This document shows positions 1-9,233 of a stretch of DNA of 32,892 nucleotides, piece after piece. The DNA is from Betaproteobacteria bacterium (GTDB lineage: Bacteria; Pseudomonadota; Gammaproteobacteria; Burkholderiales; Casimicrobiaceae): positions 1 to 32,892 of the forward strand of contig DAHUXO010000031.1 of assembly GCA_027307095.1 (NCBI GenBank), read 5' to 3'. The notes beneath the pieces were generated by a model. That model was not told where the DNA came from and made no database searches. It worked only from the letters and a program-made list of their open reading frames with translations. A program made the position numbers and the translations under genes. Within the stretch, counting starts at the first letter, position 1. Each line of letters starts with the position of its first letter.

Positions 1-1225
1 TGGGACCGATGATCCCGCGCAGCTCGCCCCGCTTCACCGAGAAATCGATGTCGGCATTCGCGATCACGCCGCCGTAATACCGGGTCAGGCCGGTTGCCTG
101 CAGGATGGGCCCGGTGCCCTCGGAGGACGATCGATCCCGCGCCCGCGGGGATTGGTCGACAGGCTCGCGGCCGACGGCGGATCCCGGAAGGTCCGCTTCT
201 TCGCCCGGGTCGATCCCGGGCAGCGACGCGTCTTCGCCGGCCGCTGCCCTCGCCTTGCCGCCGAGCAGCCGGTAGAGATCGGTGATGCCGCCGATGATGC
301 CGTGCCGCAGGAAGCTGACGAGCAGCACGAAGACCAGTCCCAGCACCAGCTTCCACGAAGCACCGAGGCCCAGCGTTCCCTGCAGGTAGTCCTGGAGGTA
401 CAACCAGATCGTGGCGCCCAGCAGCGGGCCGAACAACGTGCCACGGCCGCCGATGGCGGTCAGGATCACCAGCTGGCCGGAGGTGTCGAACGTGAATGCG
501 TCCGGCGGCATGAACGCCTGCAGCACGCCGAGCAATCCGCCCGCAAGCCCGGCATAGGCGGCGGCGATGACGAAGGCGGCGAGCTTGTAGCCGTGGACGC
601 TGTGCCCGACCGCCGCCGCCCGCAGCGGATTCTCGCGGATCGCGCTGAAGATCGCGCCGACCGGCGAGCGCACGATGCGCAGCGCGATGACGATGCCGAC
701 GAAATAGCACAGCGCGAGGAATGGATAGAGCGACCAGCCGGTGCTCATGTGAAGGGTGGTGAAGCCGAGGTACAGCGTCGGCGCCGGCACGCCGGGCAAT
801 CCGTTCTCGCCGCCGGTCCAGTGCGCCAGGGGATTGAACTCGACGAAGTAGAAGACCTCCGCGATCGCCACCGTGATCATCGCGAAGTAGATGCCGGTGC
901 GCCGCAGCGCCACCAGCCCGACCAGGAAGCCGACGGCGGCAGCGGCGATCATGCCCAGGATCAGGGCGAGCAAGACATACGGAAATCCGGCCCGGGTCAG
1001 CAGGTAGGCGGCGACGAATCCGCCGGTGCCGTAGAAGGCGGACTGGCCGAACGAAAGGAGACCGGTGTAGCCGAACAGGAGGTCGAAGCCGATGCCGAAC
1101 AGCCCCCACACCAGGATGCGGTTGACGGTATCGGGCGCAAACCCGAGGTGCGGCAGCACGAACGGCGCGGCGATCAGGCCGATCGCCACCAGCGCTTCGA
1201 CGAGGTACTGACGCTGCCTCAGCAT
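1..1225 (-). CDS. livM: Branched-chain amino acid ABC transporter permease (LivM) continuous with N-terminus of ATP-binding domain (LivG); runs off the left edge
   Basis: Manual minus-strand reading from ATG at 1225 (MLRQRQYLVEALVAIGLIAAPFVLPHLGFAPDT...). The stretch I translated codon by codon, about 400 down to 2, has no stop and ends ...LRHGIIGGITDLYRLLGG...GTGPILQATGLTRYYGGVIANADIDFSVKRGELRGIIGP, a LivG N-terminus. Not in the ORF track, presumably because it is open at the edge. Confidence 0.85.
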   Translation of the reverse strand, partial: MLRQRQYLVEALVAIGLIAAPFVLPHLGFAPDTVNRILVWGLFGIGFDLLFGYTGLLSFGQSAFYGTGGFVAAYLLTRAGFPYVLLALILGMIAAAAVGFLVGLVALRRTGIYFAMITVAIAEVFYFVEFNPLAHWTGGENGLPGVPAPTLYLGFTTLHMSTGWSLYPFLALCYFVGIVIALRIVRSPVGAIFSAIRENPLRAAAVGHSVHGYKLAAFVIAAAYAGLAGGLLGVLQAFMPPDAFTFDTSGQLVILTAIGGRGTLFGPLLGATIWLYLQDYLQGTLGLGASWKLVLGLVFVLLVSFLRHGIIGGITDLYRLLGGKARAAAGEDASLPGIDPGEEADLPGSAVGREPVDQSPRARDRSSSEGTGPILQATGLTRYYGGVIANADIDFSVKRGELRGIIGP

Positions 1226-1238
1226 CGGACGCCCGCGT

Positions 1239-2114
1239 TCACTCGCGGCCCTTCGTGCCGAGCAGCCCCTGCGGCCGCAGCATCAGCACGAGCACCATCG
1301 CCCCGAACAGCATGACGTAGGCGTAGCCCGGATCGATCATGGACGTGATGCTGATGATCTCCCCTGCGATCAGCCCGCCGAGCACGGCGCCGGGAAACGA
1401 TCCGACGCCGCCGATGACGACGACGACGAAGGTCTGCACGAGGATCGCCTCGCCGACGTCGGGGGTGAGCGATGCCACCGGGGCGTTCACGATGCCCGCG
1501 AAGCCCGCCGCCATCGCGCCGATGCCGAACACGATCATGAACACGCGGTAGACATTGATGCCGAGGGAATCGACCATCACGGGATCCTCGATTCCCGCGC
1601 GCACGATCATGCCGAGACGCGTCCGGTAGAGCACGATGTACAGGGCGAGCAGCGCGACGGCGACGATGCCGACGGCGGCGAGGCGATAGGTTGGATAGAA
1701 CAGGAAGCCGAGCGAGGTGATGCCGGAGAGCATCTGCGGCGGCGGGACGGTCTTCGAGAGGCTCGAGAAGAACAGGCGGACGAGCTCGACCATGCAGATG
1801 CCCAGCCCGAACGTGACCAGCAGCTGGTCCTCGTGCGGCCGGCCGTAGAAGTGGCGGATGATCAGCCGCTCCATCGCCACGCCGACGACCATCAGGAACA
1901 GCGTGCCGGCGATCACTGCCACCGTGAACGACCCGGTCGCCTCGTACGCGACGTAGCCGGCGTAGCCGCCGAGCATGAACATCGCGCCGTGCGCCAGGTT
2001 CAGCACGCCGAGCGTGCCGTAGATGATCGTCAGCCCGGAGCTGATCAGCGCGAGCAGCGCGCCCAGCGCCAGCCCGTTGAACAGCTGCGAAACGAAATTA
2101 GTCCACGTGATCAT
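1239..2114 (-). CDS. livH: Branched-chain amino acid ABC transporter permease LivH
   Basis: 291 aa ORF, hydrophobic, LivH-like (NFVSQLFNGLALGALLALISSGLTIIYGTLGVLNLAHGAMFMLGGY). Confidence 0.93.
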   Translation of the reverse strand: MITWTNFVSQLFNGLALGALLALISSGLTIIYGTLGVLNLAHGAMFMLGGYAGYVAYEATGSFTVAVIAGTLFLMVVGVAMERLIIRHFYGRPHEDQLLVTFGLGICMVELVRLFFSSLSKTVPPPQMLSGITSLGFLFYPTYRLAAVGIVAVALLALYIVLYRTRLGMIVRAGIEDPVMVDSLGINVYRVFMIVFGIGAMAAGFAGIVNAPVASLTPDVGEAILVQTFVVVVIGGVGSFPGAVLGGLIAGEIISITSMIDPGYAYVMLFGAMVLVLMLRPQGLLGTKGRE

Positions 2115-2174
2115 ATCGGACGTCCATGCGATCCCGCGGGCTCAGAACATGCCGCTCATGCCACTGCAGGTCCG

Positions 2175-2204
2175 CGCCGCAGGCGACGATCGCCGCCCGC
2201 GGCG
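2175..2204 (-). other. Strong inverted repeat between binding-protein gene and livH
   Basis: CGCCGCAGGCGACGATCGCCGCCCGCGGCG; 6-bp perfect outer arms plus inner pairing with wobbles. Confidence 0.5.
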
Positions 2205-2221
2205 CCGAAGTGCCTTCAGTG

Positions 2222-3574
2222 TCAGGTGTAGCCGCCGAGGTTGCACCCGAACGCATCGGGCTTCTGCATCAGCGGAGCACCGGGCAGGATCTCGGTGACC
2301 TCCCAGAAGTCTTCCTTGTTCTTCATCGCGGATGGCTTCTTGCCGCGGACGATGATCACGGGCCGCACGAGCTGGTGGTCGGCCGCGCGCCAGTAGACCT
2401 CGCCGACGACCGAGTCGATCTTGCGGCCTGCTTCGTAGGACTTGATCACGTCGGGGGGATAGAAGCTGCCGGCGTTCTCGACCGCTTCCGCCCAGAGCGC
2501 GAATTCCATGTAGGCGTTCTCGGCGCCCCACTCCGGCTTGTAGCCGTACTTCTTGTCGAACGCCTCGACGAACATCTTGGCCAGGGGGTACTTGTCCTCG
2601 AGCGTCCACCAGAAGTCGGTGGCGGCGTACACGCCTTCCATGATGTCGGCACCGACTTCGCGGGCGAGGAACGGCACCTGGTACGGCACCACCAGCTTCA
2701 TCTTCGGCAGGATGCCAAATTGCTTGGCCTGCTGGATCGACAGGACCGCGTCGTGTCCCCAGTTCACGTTGATCAGGATCTCGGCGCCCGAGTTGGCGAT
2801 GTTGGTCAGATACGAGCTGAAGTCCGGCGCGCCTAGCGGCGACACCTGGTTGGTCACCATCGTCCACCCGCCGTTCTTGCTCAGGAAGTCGTTCATCGAC
2901 TTGGTGACGGTGTGCCCGTACGTGTAGTCCGGAGTCATGAACGCCGCCTTCTTGTTCTTGCCGAAGGTCTTGAGCAGGACGGGGCCGATGGCGTTGGCGG
3001 CGGTCTCGCCGTAGAAGCACTGGCGGAAGCCGTAGCGCACGCAGTCCTTGCCGGTGGTGTCGTTGGAGCCCGAGATGCCGGCGACGTAGAGCACCTTCTC
3101 GCGCTGGGCGAGCTTGTTGAGCGCCACCGCGACCGCGCTCGAGGTCGAGCCCGTCATCAGCACCGCCTTGTTCTCGCTGATGAAGCGCTGTTCCGCCTGC
3201 ACCGCGTCGTTCGGCTTGGCGGCGGAGTCGGCGACCCCGAATTTCACCGTCTTCCCGAGCACGCCCTTCTTCGTCTTCGGCGAGATCTTCTTGATCAGCG
3301 GATGGCCTTCGTTGATGTGCTCGACGGCGAGCTGGTAGCCCTTGAGCTCGTCCTCGCCCTGCAGCGCATAGGCGCCGGTGCGCGGCACGGTGATGCCGAT
3401 GAACACCGAGTCGCCGGATGAGCCGGCCGGCCAGGTGCCGATCGCAGGACGGTCCTCCGCGAAGGCCCGCGACGCGAATGCCGTCGGGAGGGCGAGCCCG
3501 CCGGCCACGCTGAGGCCCGTACGCATGAAGTCACGGCGGCTGTAGCCATGGAACTTCGACTTGCTGTCTCGCAT
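2222..3574 (-). CDS. ABC transporter substrate-binding protein (LivK/amide type) with Tat signal
   Basis: ORF 2222..3784; start chosen at 3574 (MRDSKSKFHGYSRRDFMRTGLSVAGG...) because a GGAGGA ribosome-binding site precedes it. Twin-arginine motif SRRDFM. Confidence 0.9.
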   Translation of the reverse strand: MRDSKSKFHGYSRRDFMRTGLSVAGGLALPTAFASRAFAEDRPAIGTWPAGSSGDSVFIGITVPRTGAYALQGEDELKGYQLAVEHINEGHPLIKKISPKTKKGVLGKTVKFGVADSAAKPNDAVQAEQRFISENKAVLMTGSTSSAVAVALNKLAQREKVLYVAGISGSNDTTGKDCVRYGFRQCFYGETAANAIGPVLLKTFGKNKKAAFMTPDYTYGHTVTKSMNDFLSKNGGWTMVTNQVSPLGAPDFSSYLTNIANSGAEILINVNWGHDAVLSIQQAKQFGILPKMKLVVPYQVPFLAREVGADIMEGVYAATDFWWTLEDKYPLAKMFVEAFDKKYGYKPEWGAENAYMEFALWAEAVENAGSFYPPDVIKSYEAGRKIDSVVGEVYWRAADHQLVRPVIIVRGKKPSAMKNKEDFWEVTEILPGAPLMQKPDAFGCNLGGYT

Positions 3575-3784
3575 CACATCCTCCTCCAGGTGGGTTGCCG
3601 ATGAAACGTCGCAGACCAAGGCCATCGCCGCAAACCGGGCGATATTACCCGCATTCGGAAATTCCGCGGCCGCTCGGCATCGTCGGCTCGCGTCGCGCCA
3701 GCTTCGCTGGATTCGACGCCGGAATGGCGCGCGGCGCGCGGGCGGCCCCGGACGTCGTTTTGCGGCAGGTTTGATCTTCGTCAA

Positions 3785-3812
3785 AGTGTATCGGAGTTCG
3801 ACCTGTTGTCAA
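3785..3812 (-). promoter_or_regulatory. Sigma70-type promoter for the liv operon
   Basis: Minus strand TTGACA (3812-3807), 16-nt spacer, TACACT (3790-3785). Confidence 0.6.
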
Positions 3813-3882
3813 CCGTTGGCGCAGCCATCACAATGCAGCGGAGGCAGCTCCCGAGAAAGGAACCGGGCAGATTGTCGTCCCG

Positions 3883-4377
3883 ATGACAGATCGGACGGCA
3901 CCCGAAATCATGAAACCGAACCGCAGGATCGGCAGGCCGCGCGCATTGGACCAGCGTGCGTACGAGGCGCTGGCCCATTTCCGCTACACGCTGCGACGCT
4001 TCCTGTCGTTCAGCGAAACCGCCGCAGGCGTGGTGGGCCTGACGCCACAGCAGTACCAGGCGCTGCTCGCGATCAAGGGCGCCTCCGGGGAGGGTCCGGT
4101 CACGATCAACGACCTCGCGGGCCAGCTGATGATCAAGCACAACAGCGCAGTGGGCCTGGTCGACCGCCTCGAGGACGAGGGACTGATCGTCAGGCGGATC
4201 GCCCGCCAGGACCGGCGCAAGGTCAACCTGATCCTGACGCCCAAGGGTACGCGGATGTTCGAAAAGCTCGCCACCGCGCACCGCGCCGAACTGCAGCGCA
4301 TCGGACCGGAGCTTTCGGGGTTCTTCGTCCACCTGTCCGGGCACGGCGACGCGCGCAGCCCCCGCCAGAAACAGTGA
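3883..4377 (+). CDS. MarR family transcriptional regulator
   Basis: 164 aa with winged-helix pattern (VTINDLAGQLMIKHNSAVGLVDRLEDEGLIVRRIARQDRRKVNLILTPKG). Confidence 0.9.
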   Translation: MTDRTAPEIMKPNRRIGRPRALDQRAYEALAHFRYTLRRFLSFSETAAGVVGLTPQQYQALLAIKGASGEGPVTINDLAGQLMIKHNSAVGLVDRLEDEGLIVRRIARQDRRKVNLILTPKGTRMFEKLATAHRAELQRIGPELSGFFVHLSGHGDARSPRQKQ

Positions 4378-4427
4378 TCCGCTGATCCGCCGCGGGTGGC
4401 GGCAAGCACCGGGTCCGCACCCCGGCA

Positions 4428-4457
4428 GGGCCACGCCGGTCACCGCGGGCGTGGCCC
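4428..4457. terminator. GC-rich stem-loop between convergent marR-type and ilvD-type genes
   Basis: GGGCCACGCC-N10-GGCGTGGCCC, perfect 10-bp stem, then CCTTT on the plus strand. Confidence 0.6.
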
Positions 4458-4462
4458 CTTTG

Positions 4463-6190
4463 TCAGTGGCTCTCCCGGCCCACTTTCGCGCCCGACCCGC
4501 CGACCAGAAAATCGAGGTCGACGCCCTTGTCGGCCTGCTGGACCGTCGCGCAGTAGAGCCTCACCCAGCCGCGATCGGCATGGGGTTCCGGCGGCTTCCA
4601 GCGCGCACGCCGGCGTGCCAGCTCGTCGTCCGAGACCTGCAGGCGCAGGCGGCGCTTGGCGACGTCGAGCTCGATGACGTCGCCATTCTCGACCAGCGCG
4701 AGCGGGCCGCCTGCCGCCGCTTCCGGCGCCGTATGCAGCACGACGGTCCCGTACGCTGTCCCTGACATCCGGGCGTCCGAGATGCGGACCATGTCGGTGA
4801 CGCCCTTCTTCAGCAGCTTGGCGGGCAGCGCGAAGTTGCCGACTTCGGGAAACCCGGGATAGCCCTTCGGTCCGCAGTTCTTGAGCACGAGGATGTCGTC
4901 GGCCTCGACGTCGAGATCCGGATCGTCGATGCGCCGGTTGAGATCGTCGATGTCCTCGAACACGACGGCGCGGCCCCGGTGCCTCATCAGATTCGGCGTC
5001 GCCGCCGAGGGTTTGAGCACCGCGCCGTCCGGGGCGAGGTTCCCGCGCAGGACCACGATGCCTCCCTGCGGCTTGAACGGCTTCTCGAGCGGGGTGATGA
5101 CGTCGTGGTTGTAGTTGACCGCGTCCTTGCAGTTGTCCCAGATCGTCCGTCCGTTCACGGTCAGCGCCTTGCGGTGGATCGACTTGCGGATCTCGCGGAT
5201 GACGACCGGCAGTCCCCCGGCGTAGTGAAAATCCTCCATCAGGTACTTCCCTGACGGCATCAGGTTGACGAGGCAGGGCATGCTGCGCCCGAGCCGGTCC
5301 CAGTCGTCCAGCGTCAGGTCGACGCCGATGCGCCCGGCGATCGCCAGCAGATGGACCACGGCGTTGGTCGACCCGCCGATCGCGCCGTTGACCATGATTG
5401 CGTTCTCGAAAGACTGGCGGGTCAGGATCCTCGACATCCGCAGATCCTCGCGCACCATCTCGACGATGCGCCGGCCGGCCATCCGCGCGAGCACCCTGCG
5501 CCGCGAATCGACGGCGGGGATCGCAGCATTGGTCGGCAGGCCCATCCCCAGCGCCTCGACCATCGACGCCATCGTCGATGCGGTTCCCATGGTCATGCAA
5601 TGGCCGGCGGAGCGCGACATGCAGCTCTCGGCCTCGATCATGTCCGCCTCGTTCATCCGTCCGGTCTTCAGCATCTCGGTGAACTTCCAGACGTGCGTGC
5701 CCGAGCCGATGTCCTCGCCGCGGAACTTCCCGTTCAGCATCGGTCCGCCCGAGACGCCGATCGTCGGCAGGTCGCAGGACGCCGCGCCCATCAGCAGCGC
5801 GGGCGTGGTCTTGTCGCAGCCCATCAGCAGCACGACGCCGTCGAAAGGATTGGCGCGGATCGACTCCTCGACGTCCATCGCGCATTGATTGCGGAACAGC
5901 ATCGTCGTTGGCCGCATCAGCGTCTCGCCAAGGCTCATCACCGGGAACTCGATCGGGAACCCGCCGGCATCGAGCACGCCATCGCGCACGTGCTGCGCGA
6001 GCTCGCGGACGTGCGCAGTGCAAGGTGTGGCCTGCGACCAGGTGTTGCAGATGCCGACGACCGGCCGGCCGTCGAACTGGTCGTGCGGTATGCCCTGGTT
6101 CTTCATCCAGGAGCGATGGACGAGCGCATCGCGGTCGTGGCGACCGAACCATTCGGTCGAGCGGAGCTTGGGTTTCGGTTTGCGGCTCAT
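4463..6190 (-). CDS. IlvD/Edd family dehydratase, probably sugar-acid (L-arabinonate-type) dehydratase
   Basis: 575 aa, hallmark motifs (GICNTWSQATPCTAHVRELAQHVRDGVLDAGGFPIEFPVMSLGE; LMGCDKTTPALLMGAAS; SDARMSGTAYGTVVLHTAPEAAAGGPLALVENGD). Confidence 0.92.
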   Translation of the reverse strand: MSRKPKPKLRSTEWFGRHDRDALVHRSWMKNQGIPHDQFDGRPVVGICNTWSQATPCTAHVRELAQHVRDGVLDAGGFPIEFPVMSLGETLMRPTTMLFRNQCAMDVEESIRANPFDGVVLLMGCDKTTPALLMGAASCDLPTIGVSGGPMLNGKFRGEDIGSGTHVWKFTEMLKTGRMNEADMIEAESCMSRSAGHCMTMGTASTMASMVEALGMGLPTNAAIPAVDSRRRVLARMAGRRIVEMVREDLRMSRILTRQSFENAIMVNGAIGGSTNAVVHLLAIAGRIGVDLTLDDWDRLGRSMPCLVNLMPSGKYLMEDFHYAGGLPVVIREIRKSIHRKALTVNGRTIWDNCKDAVNYNHDVITPLEKPFKPQGGIVVLRGNLAPDGAVLKPSAATPNLMRHRGRAVVFEDIDDLNRRIDDPDLDVEADDILVLKNCGPKGYPGFPEVGNFALPAKLLKKGVTDMVRISDARMSGTAYGTVVLHTAPEAAAGGPLALVENGDVIELDVAKRRLRLQVSDDELARRRARWKPPEPHADRGWVRLYCATVQQADKGVDLDFLVGGSGAKVGRESH

Positions 6191-6271
6191 TGGGCGCCGG
6201 GGATCACCGGAAAGGAACGAAGGGGCACCGAAACCACCGGTGTGCTGCGCCAGCGACCGGTGCCGTTGCGC

Positions 6272-7348
6272 TCAAGACACGAGTCTCGCGCCGGACGCCT
6301 GGTCGAACAAATGCACGTTCGCCGGATCGATGGCAAAGCCGACCTTGTCACCGGGCTGCAGCGTCGTCCGGCCATGCGTCTCGACGGTCATCTGCGCGTC
6401 GCCGATCCGCACGACCAGCTCGGTCTCCGAGCCGGTGGGCTCGACGACGACGATTTCGCCCGGTACCGTGCGCTCGCCGCCTCCCCCGAGCTCGAGATGG
6501 TCCGGCCGCACGCCATAAGCCACCGCCTGCCCATCGACACCCCCGCCGCTGCCGGCCGGCCAGCGCACCCCATCCGCCGTCTCGACGTGCGCTGCACTTC
6601 CGGTCCGTCGCAGCGTGCCCCGGACCACGTTCATCGCCGGCGAACCGATGAATTGCGCGACGAACAGGTTGTCGGGCCGGTCGTAGAGCTCGAGTGGCGT
6701 GCCGATCTGCTCGATCGCACCGTCGTGCATGACGACGATCCGATCGGCCATCGTCATCGCCTCGATCTGGTCGTGCGTAACGTACACGGTCGTCGTCTTC
6801 AGCCGCTGGTGCAGCGCCTTGATCTCCGAGCGCATCTGCACGCGCAGCTTGGCATCGAGGTTCGACAGCGGCTCGTCGAACAGGAACACCTTCGGGTCGC
6901 GCACGATCGCGCGTCCCATCGCGACGCGCTGGCGCTGCCCGCCAGACAGCTCGCGCGGGTAACGATCGAGGTAAGGTTCCAGATTCAGGATCCGCGCGGC
7001 GCGCATGACGCGCGCATCGATCTCGCTGCGGTCGGCCCGGCGCAGGCGCAGGCTGAAGCCCATGTTATCGCGCACGCTCATGTGCGGGTAGAGGGCGTAG
7101 CTCTGGAACACCATCGCGATGTCGCGGTCCTTGGAGTCGACCTGGTTGACCACCCGGCCATCGATCGCGATCGTGCCGGCGGTGATCTCCTCGAGGCCGG
7201 CGAGCATGCGGAGCAGCGTCGACTTGCCGCAGCCGGACGGCCCGACGAGCACCATGAATTCGCCGTCGCGGATGTCGAACGAGATGCCGCGGATGACCTC
7301 GGTGCTGCCGAAGGTCTTGGCGATGTTGTTGAAGGAAACCGGGGCCAT
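6272..7348 (-). CDS. Sugar ABC transporter ATP-binding protein (MalK/UgpC family)
   Basis: Walker [10 protein letters not shown], signature [40 protein letters not shown]-like C-terminus. Start set at [14 protein letters not shown] (7348). Confidence 0.93.
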   Translation of the reverse strand: MAPVSFNNIAKTFGSTEVIRGISFDIRDGEFMVLVGPSGCGKSTLLRMLAGLEEITAGTIAIDGRVVNQVDSKDRDIAMVFQSYALYPHMSVRDNMGFSLRLRRADRSEIDARVMRAARILNLEPYLDRYPRELSGGQRQRVAMGRAIVRDPKVFLFDEPLSNLDAKLRVQMRSEIKALHQRLKTTTVYVTHDQIEAMTMADRIVVMHDGAIEQIGTPLELYDRPDNLFVAQFIGSPAMNVVRGTLRRTGSAAHVETADGVRWPAGSGGGVDGQAVAYGVRPDHLELGGGGERTVPGEIVVVEPTGSETELVVRIGDAQMTVETHGRTTLQPGDKVGFAIDPANVHLFDQASGARLVS

Positions 7349-7438
7349 GGTCGGGGATCGGGGATCAGAGGTCGGGGATCGGCGGCGATGCATGCGTCGT
7401 GGGGCGGCGTACGCGCATTGCGCGGATGCGAAGCGGGC

Positions 7439-8275
7439 TCACGACTTGACGGCGCCGGCGGTCAGACCGGCGACCATGTAGCGCTTGAACGCATAGTAGA
7501 TCGCGGCCGGCGGCAGCGCATAGATCAATCCGGTCGTCATCAGGAGCTCCCACGGCGAATCGTCCGCCGAGAGGAAGTGCCCGAGCGCGACCGGCAGCGT
7601 GATGTCCTTGTCGTTGGACAGCAGCAGGAACGCATACAGGTATTCGTTCCAGGCGAGCAGCAGCGCGTAGGTGCCGACGGCGACCAGCGAAGGCGCGATC
7701 AGCGGCAGGTAGACGAGCCGGAACAGCTGCAGCGGCGACGCTCCGTCGATGCGCGCCGCCTCGTCGAGCTCCCAGGGCAGCTTGTCGGAGGCCTGCTTCA
7801 GCACCCAGATCGCGTACGGCGACGCGATCGTGACCATCGCCAGGATCAGCGCCCACTGCGTGTTGAGCAGCCCGTACGTCCCCATCGCCTTGTACATCGG
7901 AACGGCGAGGAACGCGGCCGGGATGAAGTAGGTGAACAGGGCGCAGTTCAGCACCAGCCGGCCGCCGCGCGTTCTCAGGCGGCTGATCGAGAAAGCCGCG
8001 CCCGCCGCAACGACCAGCGTGATCGCGCCGACGGCAACCGCGATCAGCAGCGAATTGGCGAACTGACGCCAGAAGTGGTTGAGGAAATAGTTCTGCTCGC
8101 GGAACACGACGCCGAAATTGCGCAGCGTCGGATGCGCGGGCCACAGCTCGCCGGAAAAAGCCTCTTCCTTGGTCGATATCGAGAACAGGAACATGTGATA
8201 GATCGGCAGCAGCGTCCAGATGGCGACCGGAATTCCGATCAGCACGAGCTTCGCCTCGGTCAGCAGGCGCTTCAT
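7439..8275 (-). CDS. Sugar ABC transporter permease (MalG family)
   Basis: C-terminal part of ORF 7439..9193 from MKRLLTEAKLVLIGIPVAIWTLLPIYHMFLFS; EAARIDGASPLQLFRLVYLPLIAPSLVA motif. 4-bp overlap with upstream permease. Confidence 0.92.
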   Translation of the reverse strand: MKRLLTEAKLVLIGIPVAIWTLLPIYHMFLFSISTKEEAFSGELWPAHPTLRNFGVVFREQNYFLNHFWRQFANSLLIAVAVGAITLVVAAGAAFSISRLRTRGGRLVLNCALFTYFIPAAFLAVPMYKAMGTYGLLNTQWALILAMVTIASPYAIWVLKQASDKLPWELDEAARIDGASPLQLFRLVYLPLIAPSLVAVGTYALLLAWNEYLYAFLLLSNDKDITLPVALGHFLSADDSPWELLMTTGLIYALPPAAIYYAFKRYMVAGLTAGAVKS

Positions 8276-9150
8276 CGCGACAGGCGCTTCATCATGAAGT
8301 AGACCAGCGGCAGCACCAGCGGCAGCGCCGAGACGATCGTCGCCATTGCCAGGTCGACCTGGTCGAGGCGCAGGTAGCGGATGCCGAGCGTGGCCAGCAC
8401 GTGCGTCAGGTCCGCGGGGCCGCCGCCGGTCAGCAGGTACACGCTGTTGAAATCGCCCAGCGTCCAGATCATCGACAGGATCGCCGAGGTCAGGTACAGC
8501 GTCGACAGCGACGGCCAGGTGATGAAGCGGAATCTCTGCCACACCGAAGCGCCGTCGACGCTCGCCGCCTCGTAGAGCTCGCCCGGGATGGCGAGGCGGC
8601 CGGCGATCAGGATCATCGTCCAGAAAGGCAGACTCTTCCAGATGTGGACGAGCATCGCCATCGACAGCGCGATCCACCGGTCGTTGAGCCAGTTCGGACC
8701 GTCGGCGCCGGTCAGCCTGAAGATGACCTGGTTGACCACCCCCCATTCCGGATTGAGCATGAATCGGATCGAGAGGATCGTCGGTATCGACGGCACGGCC
8801 CACGGCAGGATGAACAGCACCGACAGCCAGCGGATCCAGGGGCGCGCGGTCACGAAGAAACCGGACAGGAACAGCGCCACCGCCATCTTGAGGTTGATGC
8901 CGACGATCAGGAAGATCAGCGTGTTGACCACCGAGCCCGCGAAAACGGGGTCGGCGAAGAGCTGCACGTAGCTCTGCGGATGGCGCGCGAGCCACAGTCC
9001 GTACCCGACGGGGTACAGCACGAACACCAGGAACACCGCGACATAGGGCGCGAGCAGCACGAGCCCCCACGCCTGCCACGGCGACAGGCGCCTGCGCGGC
9101 CCCCCCGCCGATGCGGCGGCCTCGACTCCCGGCAGCGCGACCGTCGACAT
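8272..9150 (-). CDS. Sugar ABC transporter permease (MalF family)
   Basis: ORF 8272..9171; start MSTVALPGVEAAAS at 9150 preceded by GGGGGAGGCGACGAG. EAASVDGASVWQRFRFITWPSLS motif. Confidence 0.92.
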   Translation of the reverse strand: MSTVALPGVEAAASAGGPRRRLSPWQAWGLVLLAPYVAVFLVFVLYPVGYGLWLARHPQSYVQLFADPVFAGSVVNTLIFLIVGINLKMAVALFLSGFFVTARPWIRWLSVLFILPWAVPSIPTILSIRFMLNPEWGVVNQVIFRLTGADGPNWLNDRWIALSMAMLVHIWKSLPFWTMILIAGRLAIPGELYEAASVDGASVWQRFRFITWPSLSTLYLTSAILSMIWTLGDFNSVYLLTGGGPADLTHVLATLGIRYLRLDQVDLAMATIVSALPLVLPLVYFMMKRLSR

Positions 9151-9216
9151 CTCGTCGCCTCCCCCTCGCACGGTTCGCGCGCCCCCGGGTCATTCCCGGC
9201 GGCGCGCGGCGCGGCT

Positions 9217-9233
9217 GCGGGCCGTCAGCCCGC
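9217..9233 (-). other. Hairpin with the stop codon of the binding-protein gene in its loop
   Basis: Minus strand GCGGGC-TGACG-GCCCGC; TGA is the stop of the upstream gene. Confidence 0.5.

Noticed and set aside
152-1315. 387 aa plus-strand ORF
   Set aside because: Antisense of the LivM/LivG frame, which has real transporter motifs.
5351-8302. 983 aa plus-strand ORF
   Set aside because: Antisense to IlvD, MalK and MalG-type genes with clear motifs; low-complexity Arg/Asp/His composition typical of GC-rich antisense frames.
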